A DNA stretch of 64,000 nt from Isoetes taiwanensis (GCA_021234155.1 JAJEKV010000059.1:2186182-2250181); one strand, 5' to 3'; counted from the first letter of the stretch, positions 30,300 through 43,126 are shown. Notes: generated by a model from the letters alone, not told the origin. Numbers and translations are program-made.

Positions 30300-30741
30300 T
30301 CTCCTCCTCCTCCTCCTCCTCCTCCTGAACTTTTTATTATATCTGACTTAATTTCAAAAACTTGGAAATTTCAAAAAAAAAAAAAAAACCATAACCCATC
30401 TACCCTGAATGCCATTTCCCTATCTTTCTTGCACAAGTTTATGCTCCTGCCCTCTACCGATCGAGATTTTCTGCTACCTCAGTTAAGTAAATTCCATTCC
30501 AACCCTTCTAAGGTGGGGAATTTGGTGATTTTGCTGACATTGATTCTCTTACTCAAGATATGCATCATTTCTCTACTGATGTTCCAATTTGGGACAATAT
30601 CTCCAAAGACCCGGGCCTTGATGGTAATCTTCCTGTTCTGAATGCAAATGGAGTTCCTCTGCCTTATGGAAATCCCAGGCCTGTGCAACCTCTTGTCTCT
30701 GATCAAGAATTGGCTCAAGAGTTTGACATCTTGCAAAGCTG
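30300..30741 (+). pseudogene. Unknown gene fragment with CTC repeat and a poly(A) run
   Basis: A (TCC)n run (30301-30326) and an A16 run lead into frames ending DVPIWDNISKDPGLDGNLPV, NGVPLPYGNPRPVQPLVS and QELAQEFDILQS with a TGA at 30740-30742. Upstream the frame is broken by stops (30488, 30512). The C-terminal part reads like real protein. Family unknown. Confidence 0.3.
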
Positions 30742-31029
30742 AACCATAACTAATGTTCAACTCTATAGAGGTATCAAGCTCAACTCTCCCTCTATTGCTT
30801 CTAGAATTCAATAGAGTTTGATTCACATGTATCTGAACATGCGTCCTCAACAGCCAGCATTTGAAGCCTTCGAGAAAGTTGAAACTGGGGAAGTAAAATA
30901 TGCACCCCATCCGTCTGTCTATTATTGTGTTCCTTCTATATATATCCTGCCTAAAAACAAAAAAGTAGATGGGCTAAGAGAAGGCAATAATTACGGCAAG
31001 AATCAACCCAAAGGAAAATGAAAAAATTA

Positions 31030-34000
31030 CCTGAGTGTCAGACTTGAAGCTCTAGCCTGCTACCTGTGTTTTTTGCTGCAAATAGAACATTCATGACAAA
31101 AACATTCGTGATGTTTATTCCAAAGAAAACTTCAAATAGCATGAGTTAGAGTCAAAAAAACCCTGAAAGGATGAAGCCAAGCTTTGCCATAACAGTAAAT
31201 CTTGATATTTGAATCGTGGTAGTAAGACAAATCTGCATCAAAACATAGAAATTATGCGGACCAAATAGAAATTGCAAGACCTAAAATGGAGTAGAATGGG
31301 GTAGCAGTAGACGGATCCTCTTGCTCTTACTTATTAGAAAAATGAAATGGGTAGATGAAGCAAAAAGCAAAAGTAGAAGCTGAACAAAAAAATTGAAATG
31401 GGAAGGATTAAAAGGAGATTGGTGCTTATTTCTCTTGCTAGCCGTTTAACAAAACAAAAAAAAAAGTGATGAAAGGCAGAGGGGAATCCCCTGCCATAAC
31501 CCACCTGCCAGGCACCCCTCCCATCTTCCGTGCGGCACATAGCCCTTGACAAAAACGTAGCAGATGCATGCATAACGAAAAGGGAAAAATCAGTATGATG
31601 AAGATTAGAAAGGGCAAAATCAAATTCGAAATTGAAATCGTGCCCGTATATTTTTCTCAATTTTTGGAGAATCGGTTTTCTTTTCTGGCAGCTAAAAGCC
31701 CCAAAATCTTAGAGAAATCGCCTAAAAATAAATCCAAAAATGTTTTCCTGCATACTGAAAAATCCCAAATTAACAATATAGATAGATAGATCCTTCAAAG
31801 ATGTCGTGATAAGATTATATGTATTTGAAACTCTTGTTTGCTTTTTATAAAAGAAATTAGTTTATCTTTAAATAAAAAGTATAAAAGTTATCAAAGTTTA
31901 AAATTGCTTTTGGACTAATTTTTTCTTTTAATCTGTTTAAAATTAAGTTTTGTCTAAGACAAACTCGATATGATTAAGATGTTATTTTTTTCAAAATGTT
32001 TAAAGAAAGTTTAAATGAAATGATTCAAATGTTTACGTTTATACTTTAATACAATAGAAAATTGAATAATTTATTTTTTATTAATTTCTAATTTATTTCA
32101 TAAATAATAAGCTTTATCTTTTAATGAAATATAATCTATAGCTTTGTTTAAAGTATATTTAAAGTACTAAAAGTGAAAAAAATTGTGAGATTCTCATATA
32201 GTTTCAACTCAATCACTTATCAAATCATATCTCATTTGTAAATTATCCTAATAGCCAAAATTTGAATTTGTTAGGAAATCACTAAAAATTAAATTTTTAT
32301 ATTTTTTGTTGTCTAATCCTAAATTGGTTTACGTGAAACTAGTATAGGAAGCAAATTCATGCTTTTATAACAATTACCTTAAATTTTAAAGATAAAGTTA
32401 TACAATCAGAACTTATAAAGATTATAAAAATCAAGAAGAATTAAACCTGACATATAATTATTAAACTAAGATTCCTATTTATTATATCTGAATAAGTCCA
32501 GGTTTTGTTGAATATGCCATAAGACCATAAGGAAGCAGCTGAAAAAAAAGTATAAAAGAAAATGGTATGAACATACATACCAATGCTAATCACCTGAGTA
32601 ACGAGCTTGCGAACATTTGTCTGTTTGACGGAAGACCAAGCTGCAGAGATCGTATTCATCCTTAGCTCCTTCCAAAAATCACTCGCAAAACAGAGTGAGT
32701 TTGTGGAATTTCTAACAAAATGGAATTTGTTTTATAGGGAAGGGTGCCTTTTTTGCACCCTTTCTCTGCCCATCTTTTGCACTTACCCTTGTCCAATTAT
32801 TTCCCTGTTTCGTCATATATTAGACCTCCAATGGATTTTTGCAAGCCAGAGGGATGGTCGGAAGGATCCACCATGTCAGATTTCACAGATGTGAGTGAGA
32901 TATCAGAAATTTTTCTTTATCCAGTGATGTTATAGGCACCGGAGCAGCATTCCATATTGCACTTGGAGTTTAATTTTGCTGATATGGCACAGAGCTTAGA
33001 CTCCAATTCAAATGGTTTTGAAAGCTTATAAATACCCTAAATCAGAACTGGGTTTGTCCTGTAGCAACATTAGTTTATCCTCTTTTTTATTTCGTTTGTC
33101 CTCTTCCTGGTTGGTTAAAACACAAGGCCCCCAAAATTGAATTATTATGATTTTTTTTTAAAGTTTTATTCGTAAAAACCAAATCCATAAACCAGTACAT
33201 GTTGATGGGTTCAAAAGTTTATAAACCATGTCTAGTTATCTGATATGGTTCATCAACTATTTTTCTAAGGTGATATACCAACATTGTTTTGTGACATGCT
33301 ATTGAAACACAACAATTTTAATTGGTCTCTATGAGAATTTAAGTTATATGATATATACTATCGTTTAGTATGTGAAGTTTGATAAAGTGGTATTTGATCA
33401 TATCTATCTTCTTCAGTGTATTGACATGGTAATTTTAATGTGACAATTTTCATGATGCTTTATAGTGGTTACTTATCATGATGCTTTACAATAATTAATC
33501 ACCAATACACAATATAGTAAACATAAACGGTTTAAATATGCTTTACAATAATTAATCACCAATACACAATATCGTAAACATAAACGACTTTTCTTACCCA
33601 TTTTTCTCCATGGTACTAAAATATAATTCATTCAATTAGTTTTTCGAGCAACTTAAAATGTATGATGCGAGATAATATTTAATTTATCATTTTTAAATGG
33701 AATGATATTTGATTGTGTTTATCTCCCTCGATATATTGACTTGATAAATTTATCAAATACTTTGTAATAATTAATGGTTTTTATATAATTCAAAATAATG
33801 AATCATACCTAATTTTTAATATATGATGTCTTGTAGTGCTTCCTGCATGAAATAAAATTGATTGATATGATATGATACTGGAGCGTGATTTTTTGACCTT
33901 AATGCATTAGCACAGAAAATTCAAATTTGTATGCAAATAAGATAAAACAATCTTAAGTTGACATTACTCATTGTTTATGAAGCCGACATTTGGAACATAG

Positions 34001-35380
34001 AACCTAAAAGCACAAAGCCTAAACTGAATGTTATGTTTTTTTACTACCAATGATCTGATGTACAACAACAGATGCAAAGTGGCCTTCTCCTTTTGTTGCT
34101 GATGTTTTAAAGATAGCGCTGATTGACAATTTTTAATCTTGTGAAGGTTTAATGCTTCTATAATAGCAACACCAAGAAGGTCATGCCATAATGATAAACA
34201 AGAAACCAGGTTAATTTGTTAATTTTGAAGTTGTACTCGATCCTCGTACTTGTGTTTGTAGCCAATTGATCATTAGAGGACTTTAGACAAGAGCAATAGA
34301 AGTAAATAAGATAAAAAGCAGTAAGGCTGAAGGCTGACCCTATTGGAGACTATTATCAAGCAAAATTCAACAGACATTTTATTGTCATTCTTCAGGAATC
34401 TGAAATGTAGCATATAAATAATATTCATGCTACCAGCTTGGCCTATTTACCAACAGAACTGAAAGCGATACTAAGATTGAAGAAAAAAGGTTTGTACCCC
34501 ATGAATGGGTGCAACTTAAAATTAGAATTATAGCTAACCCTATAAACCTAATGTTTGCCAAAAATTTCTTCATAACTTTCCTAATATAGAACAGAAGGAT
34601 CTGGCAGATTATCCCATAACAAGATATTCCAACGAAAACATAAGATGAGTCTAATTACTGGTTACAATATCATCTTTGGTATAACATTAGGCACGTAAAA
34701 AAGTTTTCAAAGAAGCATTTTGAGTGGCAGGCACGGCAAAGGATTATATAAGATTCTAACATTTATAATCTCCAAGAAAGTTTCATATGATCATGACAGT
34801 TAGATATATAAACAAATGAAATCAGATCAAAGGTTCAAAAGAATACATGAATTTCAGCATTCAAGTGCAATGCATCCTGTGTCTTGCGTCTAATGCCTTA
34901 ACTGCAGAACTATCATCCATGCTTAGCTTAGAATTATTTCAAACAGCTACATTTACACCTGCCAGCTTCTCATGGTCTAGCCAAAAGACCACAAAGTATT
35001 GGAAAAACAGAAACATTGCATAAAAAATTCAATAACCAATTTGTGTTCTACATTCAAACGCAAAGTGCATATTTGAAAACATATATATCCCTCAAACTTT
35101 CTTCTTAATTCTAATGACTAATAGTATGAATGAGCAGCAAGGACACAATTGCTTGAAGAATATATTAACAAACTTAAAACAATCATACTACTTTTGAAGA
35201 AGCCAATGCCACAACATCAAGGTACAGTTTCAAGGGTTTGTATTAGAGCAAAGCTCAACATTTATGCTTACAACGTATTTGCTTCTGTTGCCATACTCAA
35301 ATTCAATTAACGACATTTATCATATACGCATGAAATTGTTAATATCGTCAATTTTTTTTTTTCAATTAGTTTCTGAACTG
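31030..35380. other. AT-rich, gene-poor region
   Basis: More than 4 kb with no frame showing coding character. It contains many A/T runs and small duplications (one listed at 33481). A short CDS-like stretch at 32607-32894 (+) has no family features. Confidence 0.5.
33481..33591. repeat. ~58 bp tandem duplication
   Basis: ATGCTTTACAATAATTAATC and the following ACCAATACACAATATNGTAAACATAAACG occur twice, starting near 33480 and 33538, with one substitution in the shared part. Confidence 0.8.
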
Positions 35381-35524
35381 CACTTAAACGTGAGAACAGT
35401 TATTAGTGTGTTAACTCCATGAAGAACTCACTCCTTCATTCAAAGTACCTTGACAAATGGTAGCTCAATTATAAAAATAGTAGCCCACCCAAAATATGAT
35501 AAGAAGCTGCATAGCACAAGAACT
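35381..35524 (+). repeat. 144 bp direct repeat, left copy (flanks hAT remnant)
   Basis: CACTTAAACGTGAGAACAGT to CATAGCACAAGAACT. The same 144 bp with about 90% identity lies at 37552-37695. Confidence 0.8.
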
Positions 35525-35775
35525 AAGCCAGTATTACGTACACGAGAAACTCTCGTGAGCCATCGCCCTTTCTAATGTCACCCGCAGGAGGTTCGAGTAC
35601 TCGACCTCCTGGTGTCAGTCCTGAAGAGAAATTGTTGGAGAGGATAAACTTAAGCCCATAGTTTGGCATAATGGTGGATGAGTTTATTGATGTTAGTGTG
35701 GCTCAAATTTTTTATGCCACTTATCTAGTTGCCAGCCAAGGAAGGCTTTCTTAAGCATGCTGTCCCTGCCACAAG

Positions 35776-37099
35776 TTGATGCAAAGACTTTTGTACCAGC
35801 CATTCATGATAAACTTAAGAAAAAGCAACTTAGATTTGCTAAAAATGGTTGCTTTTGGGCCTGATGGAGTTGTTGCTATGATTGGTTGCAGAAATAGTGT
35901 GGCGACTAGATTGAGGGAGAAGCATCCTTACATGACATTCATTCATTGTATCGCGCATAGAACCAATTTATGTGTTGTTTCAATTGCCAGGCATCCAAGC
36001 TACAAGCTGATTTGTGAGAAGATCAAGTTTATCAATGGAGCAGCCACTTATTTCTCAAATAACACTCTAAGGGAACTATCTAAGAGAATTTCAGGAGGAT
36101 CTTGAATATTCCACACTCAGACCTGAGAATATTAGCACAACAAGGTGGCTCAGCAGACCGCTGTCCAAAAGCTATGTGAAGTATTTGAGCATGTTATGTT
36201 GGTATTCAAATACGATTTTGTTAATATCTAGCAAGAGCTCAGAATTTTCATAGTTGTTTATATATTACAGTTTTTGGCTGCCATTATGAAGCATTTGTCC
36301 ATGTTAATTTTAGATTTTTCAGAAAGATTGGGTGCATGTGACGGCAATTGGCAGCCTCGTGAAAACAACACAGAAGTATATTGAATTGGAATTCCTAGAC
36401 AAGGTAGACATTTTAGGTTTAACTGGGTATTTGAAAGACACCAAATGCTATCCAGTCATTCCTGATTTTGCCACCCCAAAAGGCTATCTTGGAGCACTTA
36501 GAGGTGCCATCAAAGGAAACATGTATCAAACGGTTGAATTAACTAGAGATGTTGAAGGAAGTCACATTTACCTCTGTTTCAACAAATAGAAGATAAATGG
36601 ACTTCTTTAGCTAAGGGACAAGTGTTCTGGCAGTTAGCAACTTCCAAGCCCTGCCCTATTTGTAGGTTGTTTTCCACGCTCCTGGCATCAGCGCACTGTG
36701 TGCATCTCCGCTTTGGTATTCTTCTGAGCGCTCTTTCCCACTCAGCCCACCCCCCCATGCCGCCGACACTTCAGCATTTTGCTCCAGTTTGCCTACTTGA
36801 GCTTGCCAGTTCGACCTGTTTTCCATATTTCTGATTGTTTGATATAGTTATAGAGCCTTGGAGGCTTATATATTTTTGAGACTGATGGCTTTTGATTTCA
36901 CAGCCTTGGTGGCTTGTTAGATGCCATTGAATTTCAGAAGGTATTTTTTAGATGTGTCTTAGATCCTTTAGATGAAAGGTTTGTTGAGCAAGAAAATCTT
37001 GCATGCTGTAAGATCCTTTCACCAGCATATGTTCCGAGGGTTGCGAGGGGATTAAAAAGGAATTTGTGTAGAAGAGCTCAACCACTTAGTGATTCATAA
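35776..37099 (+). pseudogene. hAT-like transposase remnant (DUF4371/ZNF862 type)
   Basis: Segments in changing frames follow the order of a hAT-type transposase. First, VAFGPDGVVAMIGCRNSVAT and YMTFIHCIAHRTNLCVVS (the FGSDGA..MIG and HCxAHRxNL motifs). Then TTRWLS and QKLCEVFEHVMLVFKYDF. Then a frame at 36332-36586 (KVDILGLTGYLKDTKCYPVI), then FRCVLDPLDERFVEQENL near 36960. Several frameshifts and stops, and no dimerisation tail. Bracketed by 144 bp direct repeats. It is dead. I give family level only. Confidence 0.6.
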
Positions 37100-37292
37100 G
37101 GAACCTTGTGGCATTGTTACATTTGATAGTCTTATTTTGGAAGATAAAGACGTTTCAGTTTAGATTTTATGGTCAAAGGAAAAAAAACTTCCTGGTTTTA
37201 ATGTTACAGGAAATAATGGTAGGCAACATTAAGTAATTAACAAGTTCTCTTTAAGGTTACAAGAAACTTTCCTTTTGAAGTTTCCCAGAACC

Positions 37293-37402
37293 TGATAATG
37301 TTTATCATATTTGGCTAAATGCTATTTTAAGAACTTTCATTTGATATTAAAAAGTTTTCTGGAACCCTGACAATGTTTATCATATTTGGCTAAATGCTAT
37401 TT
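37293..37402. repeat. Short direct duplication (~37 bp, 72 bp apart)
   Basis: CCTGA(T/C)AATGTTTATCATA and TTTGGCTAAATGCTATTT occur at about 37293 and 37366 with one mismatch. Confidence 0.7.
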
Positions 37403-37551
37403 GAAGGTGTTGCTATTTCTTACAATTGACTAGTGCAGTAAACGTATGCACTAGTTAAAAATGATAAATTTAAAATCTCCTTATTGGTAAGTGTGCATTA
37501 TTCTTTTTTATGTAATACCAATAGTCCAAGAGCTCCAAAGACAATGAATTG

Positions 37552-37695
37552 CACATAAACATGAGAATGGTTATTAGTGTGTTAACTCCATAAAGAACAC
37601 ACTCCTTCATTCAAAGTACCTTGACAAATGGTAGCTCAGCCATAATAATAGTAGGCCACCCAACATATGGTAAGAAGCTGCATAGCACAAGGACT
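37552..37695 (+). repeat. 144 bp direct repeat, right copy
   Basis: Matches 35381-35524 through TTATTAGTGTGTTAACTCCA, CTCCTTCATTCAAAGTACCT and AAGAAGCTGCATAGCACAAG. The pair brackets 2 kb holding the broken hAT-like gene. Confidence 0.8.
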
Positions 37696-37699
37696 TGGT

Positions 37700-38587
37700 C
37701 ATCTTGGACAACTAATATTGGAAAGAAAATATATAGAGCATTTGTTGCTGAGACGACTGCATCTAGTCTATGAGCACTAGCACTTTTCTCTTAGCTTGTC
37801 AACTAAAATCATACTAAATAGGAAAGGCCCGTAATGTTGATGGAAAAATTACTTTAACATGTTCGTGTAAACTAAGCTTCTTCTGAAAAAACAGACCCTG
37901 CTAAAGCACACATGAACAACATAATTACCCGACAACGCGTCCTATGATATGGCGACGTTGAAGCCACCGTTGACCTAGAGCATATAGAGCATATAGAACT
38001 CGGTCGTCACCAGTGTTATTGTCCCCTGAAGATCCAAGTGCAGTTAGGCTTTGATATGCTTCAAATATGATGGAATGACAAGAAGCAATGTCCGTGTAAT
38101 CCCTAAATGTTATTATGCAAAATATTCTTTGGCCATAAAGGTAAATTCAAACTTGTACTGCCACAAGAAGTATTTGACAATTAAACTAGAATATATGGTA
38201 TCCGCGCCCCCTTTCGTGCACTTAAGGGGTGACACGTAATTTGGACACAAAATTTAGCGCCACTTGGGCTAGTTTTGATCGATTCGGAGTCCTGGGCAGT
38301 CAATCGATGGACTGCTCAAATTTCCCGGGCCAAAAATTGACATTCCGGCCATCAAATTACCTCCGGAAGTTGAGGGGGTAAGGAAGCCCCCTTCACGCCT
38401 ACCGCACCCCAGCCTACAAGAGGCAAATCGGCACGAGCCGCGATAGAGATAGCCTGTCGCGGTACTCTAGACCTCGGCTACGAGGGTCCCTAGACCCTGC
38501 TATCGTGTATGAACTCACACGAATCATGCAGCCTCCCCCAACACTTTCGCGAGCCTCCCAAAATCTCCCACGCGTTATATTAATTCT
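37700..38587. other. No gene; composition shifts at about 38,200
   Basis: AT-rich up to about 38,190, then clearly more GC-rich (GCCCCC, CCTCCGGAAG, GGTCCCTAGACC). The change marks the start of the island that contains the gene at 38588. Confidence 0.4.
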
Positions 38588-39315
38588 ATGGCGTACCTGT
38601 CTGATGGGATCCTGCAGCAGATTAACTTTAACCCGCCCAAATTAACCCTTAATCGCTTACGTTTTTCGGAGCTAAGCATGCAGAACGGGCCGGATTATGG
38701 CTCTTGTCGACGGCTGCGCTTAAGCGCCACGGACTTTAAATTTGGCTGTCTGGCGGGGATATTGGGCACGTTAACGAGAAATCTCCAACGGATTCTTCCC
38801 TTTCCTGCTAGAAAACACCCCTCAATTGAAGCGTTCTTCTCACAAACGGATCTTCAGCAAAGGCGATGTGCTATTGGCGACCGTAACAGGTATATTGCGA
38901 TTCCATGATTTGCTCGTCGATCTGGATTTTTGCATGTAACTGTTCATGTCGATTCCATGCATTCCTAATCTTCCAATCCCCTGTGCAGATTTCTTGAGAT
39001 GGACGGAAATACCAGCACCCCGCGAGGCTGTCCTCGGCTGAGTCTGCGAGGCCGGCTGGGGAAAACCCCTACCTCGAGCACTAAAGCGGGGTCGCCCTTA
39101 AAATATTTCCTCTACCGGTCCCAGCCCGATCGTTTACTCTGAATAATGTTCTTGTGTCTCAGGAGGAAGTGGACGAGGGTTTAGGCTCCAGTGTTAGTTG
39201 TACCTGTTCTCCAGAAATCGCCGATGCGCTTCAGGCTACCCGGCATGGCCAGCTTATCCACTGTCAGGCGAAGATTGACGACAGTGGGAATGTCCTCCTC
39301 AAGAAGGAGGACTGA
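38588..39315 (+). CDS. Possible two-exon gene, unknown protein, one frame problem
   Basis: Exon 1 (38588-38889) reads MAYLSDGILQQINFNPPKLT ... QQRRCAIGDRN and ends AACAG at a GT donor. The intron is 38890-38988 with a CTGTGCAG acceptor. Exon 2 gives FLEMDGNTSTPRGCPRLSLR, then TSSTKAGSPLK in one frame (stop at 39140). An overlapping frame carries on convincingly as PVPARSFTLNNVLVSQEEVD, SSVSCTCSPEIADAL and QAKIDDSGNVLLKKED to a TGA at 39313-39315. A single-base loss near TTAAAATATTT (about 39100), or a missed tiny intron, would join them. The true start may be the internal ATG of MDGNTS. GC content is higher than the neighbours. Family unknown. Confidence 0.4.
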
Positions 39316-39880
39316 GGGCTTTTTTTTTTATTTCCTGCTAAATATGACATTTGTGATGGTGTATGAAAGTTTTTTTTTTGTCTGGGCCTGCAAGGCATGA
39401 ATACTGTAACCCCCTGATGTAACCCTCCTTTGTTCTAATGTAAGGCATACACGCCCGTGTTTCGGCAATGTAATTACAGGTTGCAAATTTACCTTGTTTA
39501 GCAAGTTTACCTTCTTTGCAATACTAACAGTGTTTGACATGTTTTAGTGTATTGATTATGCACGAAAATGCCTGCTTAAGTGCTCCAGGCTATAATTCCT
39601 AATACTCTCATGACCAGATCATGCATACAACATCATGTCATTACCAGAAAAAAGAAATCCATGAACATGTTTGCCTTGGGCATGCATCAATAGTTTTTGG
39701 CATAATCCAACATTGCCTGTTCTGGCATAATCCAAAATCAAATACTATGCACTATAACAACTCTGTACTGTGGCACAAAACTAAGAGGCAGATGACAATT
39801 TAAAGCAGCAAAACAGGAGACCAAATAGCAGATGATGAAGACATGCAGGAAACTGATTTAGGCCAATAGCAAGCAATTCC

Positions 39881-42862
39881 TTAATTCTGCCTGTCCTGCA
39901 TGTTGGACTCATCGACAGTCTCATCACTGTCATAGTCATCATTAGTCTCCTCTCCAAGATCAAGGTTGGGTGTACAGTTTGTGACCTAGATAGAACAGAA
40001 TTAGTTAGTCACTTAAGCAAATTCAACAATTGCAGTGTTAACCACTTACCTGAGCCATTTCTCTCCTCCAAGCAGTTGCAAATTCCCTGTCCATACCTTT
40101 GGCCTTGGAAATGACATCATGTTCCACACCATCAGCCACCATCCCCCTGATAATTCTTGCCTTGTCAATTGCAGGGAGCTCATCACCAGCTACACCAGTG
40201 TTCTGATCTGCATACCTGATCCATGCCTGAGTATTCAAATTCAACTCGGGCTCATTGTGCAGAGGCACATGTGATGACAGCCCCCATCTTGTGCTAGGAG
40301 ATGCAATGTTCTCCATTCTGTTTGGTATTGGCCTGACCACAGGTATGTGGCCTTGAATGCTGATAGGGGGCTGGCTAGATGGCACATAGTCTTCTCATTA
40401 TCTACACCTTGATCATTTGGTGTGGCTGCCATGACAACACGATTCCCAGACCTGGCTCTCCTCCTTCTCATGAGATTCAACTTCCTCTCCTTGGCATCCA
40501 TGTTTATAGGTCTTTGAATTGTGAAGATAGATGCCACCCTTGACTGGCCATTTGGATACATGAATTCCCTAAATCTTTTGGTGGCCTGCTCAAATTTAGC
40601 ATCTGCCCTTTTCCTATTCTCTCTTTCCTCCCTCCTAGCCTGAGCCCTTGCCTTCTCTTCCTCCCTCAATGCTTTCCTTCTGGCTGCCTCAATTTTCTTT
40701 GACTTCAGCCTCATAGCCTTTTCTAGCTCAGCCTGCTGCTGCATTGCCTTCTGTTGCCTAAGTCTCTCACAAAAGTATGTTGAGCTTATGTGGACTAGGC
40801 CACTCATGTCAAGCCCCCCTCTCCTTTTCCTACTTGCCTGTGATTGTGACTGATTTCCCAGCTCCTGTACAACACCAGGGATACTAGAAGGCCCTCCTGC
40901 ATCAAATGTTGGATGATGTTCAACATGCACAGGGTTGTTCCCTGGTTGTGCAGGACCCCTATCAACATCCCTGGCTGCTGGCCCCGAGTTAACTTCATTC
41001 ACCAGGCCATCCATCACTTGCTGGAAACCAGAGGCATTGTTTACATTGGGAACCAAGTTGAAGACCCTAAACATAGCCTCTTGAAGGTCAGACTGATTTT
41101 CATGCTGCATAACATCATCACTACTCTCACTTCCAACATCACTGTTATGTTGAGATGGCTCTTCAACATGCTGGGCCACAGTGCCTTCATGCTCAGCAGG
41201 TGCATATGCCCTACTTGTTTCAGGAGCAACCACCTTTGTGCTATCCAAAGGGTATACGCCTGTGGCTCTAAACCCTGCCCGAATGTTATCTGGTGTGAGA
41301 CCAATCTTAATTGCATTTGATATGATCTCAGCAAGCTCCTCTCTCTTTGGCTCCTGCTTGCCTCTCATGCACATCCATTCAGCTCTCAACTTCTTGAAGG
41401 CACCCTTGAATGGTGCAAAACAAGCCACATCAAGTGGCTGCAGTTTGTGAGATGTGTGAGCTGGAAGCAAAGCAAAGTGAATGCCAAATTCCTTGGCTGC
41501 AAGTATCACATCCAACTCCACATGACTGTTGTGGCCATCCAATAAAATGAGATGTGGCCTCTCAGGAGATACACCACCAGGAACCCTGGACTGAAAGTGT
41601 GTCAGCCAAGACTTAAACAATTCTGTTGTCATCCATGCATGCCTCTGGACAGCCTGTACTGCACCTTCTTCACACCTGCTGATGTAGTCTGCCTTCATTC
41701 TCTTGCCCTTGAATATATACATATTGGGTATTCTGTAATCTTCTGCATTGACACATACCAGAATTGTCACCCAGTCCCTTGAGTTCATGACAATCTCATT
41801 GACATCATGTGCACCCTTCCTTGCAATTATTTTCAAGCCCCTAACCTTGCCTGCTTGGATCCCAGACTCATCAGCATTCCAAATTCTCAATGGAGGGAAG
41901 CCATATTCGTCATAGATGGACCTCAAGCCATCATAGAACATATCTAAGTTAGCCTGATTCAGGGCAAGTGCCCTTTCCCTCTCTAAATTATGTGCACTCC
42001 TCAGTGTGATGTTAGGATGCCTCTGCTTGAACAACTTCCACCACGTATTGCCTAGCATGCCATCTGCTGTGCTAATGTCTCCAGCTTTAGCCATCTGTGC
42101 TGCCCTGGCTTTGACTGCACCTAGAGTAACACCCATACCCCATTAGGGTCTTTTTGAGATCACAAAAGGGCCTCAAAAACATGCCAACTAAGCCAAATGA
42201 AGATAAATGAACTACCAATCAGAAATCAGAGCCTGACGGGTTCTGTTAGCAAAACTGTTATAACTAACTCACTGAATCACATTTTCTAGCATAACTGTTG
42301 ATAAAGAGGTCCAAATGAGCTATTGTTTAGGGGAATAGATAGGTCTCATCGAGATCTTTCCAACCTTGGGTGCTTTGCACATATTTTGACCACTTGTGAC
42401 TGTCAAAACTCCAAAAAATGTTGTTTTTAACATTTTTTACTATCCTATGGGGCTAAAAGATATGCAAACCATCCAAGGTTAGAAAGATCTCAACGAGGTC
42501 TATCCATTGCACCAAACAAGACCTCATTTGGACTTTTCTATCAATACTTATGCTAGAAAATGTAATCCAGTGAGTTAGTTATAACTGTTTTGCTGACTGG
42601 ATTACCTGTTCTGTTTTCTGATTGGTAGTTCAGATAGCTTAGTCAGCAGTTCTTAGAAGGCCCTTTTATGATCTCAAAAAATCCCTAATGCAAATTTGCC
42701 CTGTCAAGAGCCCATGCAACTAGCTCTTCCTCCTGCTCGGGGGTAAGAATATGAGGATGCTTCTTTTGCTTATGTGTTATTCTTCCATACTGCCAATCAC
42801 AAATAGTGGACTCGGGAATACCTGATCTCCTAGAGGCCTCCCTAACTGAAATACCATATTCA
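39881..42862 (-). pseudogene. Pogo/Tigger-like DDE transposase gene (CENP-B type), interrupted
   Basis: The largest intact piece (40241-42136) is a DDE_1-type transposase, a relative of CENP-B and Tigger. D89 (RIWNADESG), D200 (LILLDGHNSH) and D236 (HKLQPLDVACF) give a DD35D spacing. A basic coiled C-terminal region (RRKALREEEKARAQARREER) follows. Upstream, at 42691-42862, lies the N-terminal helix-turn-helix (EYGISVREASRRSGIPESTI, then DWQYGRITHKQ), cut by a CACTA end at 42863 and separated from the core by a 550 bp MITE. Downstream, a one-base shift near 40390 leads into a second frame with a C-terminal domain (LNLNTQAWIRYADQNTG...EFATAWRREMAQ). That ends at a GTAAGT donor (40049), followed by a 64 nt intron and a last exon (39881-39985, acidic, DDYDSDETVDE). 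No flanking terminal repeats found. Confidence 0.85.
42141..42690. mobile_element. 550 bp foldback MITE inside the pogo gene
   Basis: The ends CATTAGGGTCTTTTTGAGAT and (inverse) CATTAGGGATTTTTTGAGAT continue as AAAAGGGCCT on both sides. The whole element folds back: arms of about 260 bp with roughly 80-85% identity (ACTACCAATCAGAAA, AACTAACTCACTG, TTTTCTAGCATAA, GAGATCTTTC). A TA may be duplicated at 42144-42145 and 42686-42687. It separates the HTH from the DDE core. A Tc1/mariner or Harbinger affiliation is undecided. Confidence 0.85.
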
Positions 42863-42975
42863 CACTACAAGAGAGAAGGGGTTTTAGCATCAGCCATAGC
42901 GTCAGATGGATTTGTTTGGTGTTTTTTGAGTGAAAATAGTGTTCTGTAGTTAATAGCAACAGTTATTATCAAATA

Positions 42976-43095
42976 TTTTTTTGCTGCTAATTCTGACGCT
43001 ATATCTGACTCTATGGATGATGCTATATCAATTTGACCAAACTAACGCTATAACTGACGCTATAACTGATGCAATAGTTGATGCATTACGAACCA
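42976..43095. repeat. CACTA subterminal 12-bp repeats, left part
   Basis: Units such as TCTGACGCTATA, TCTGACTCTATG, TGACGCTATAAC and TGATGCAATAGT follow each other with a 12-bp period. They continue on the far side of the inserted palindrome (48390 onward). Confidence 0.8.
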
Positions 43096-43126
43096 AAGAT
43101 GTTAGCATTAGGTTCAAGCATAATGG

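Noticed and set aside
30135-30641. 168-codon + frame at a CTC run
   Set aside because: Starts without context, passes through a (TCC)n and a poly(A) run, and its second half is the wrong frame of the better fragment ending at 30742.
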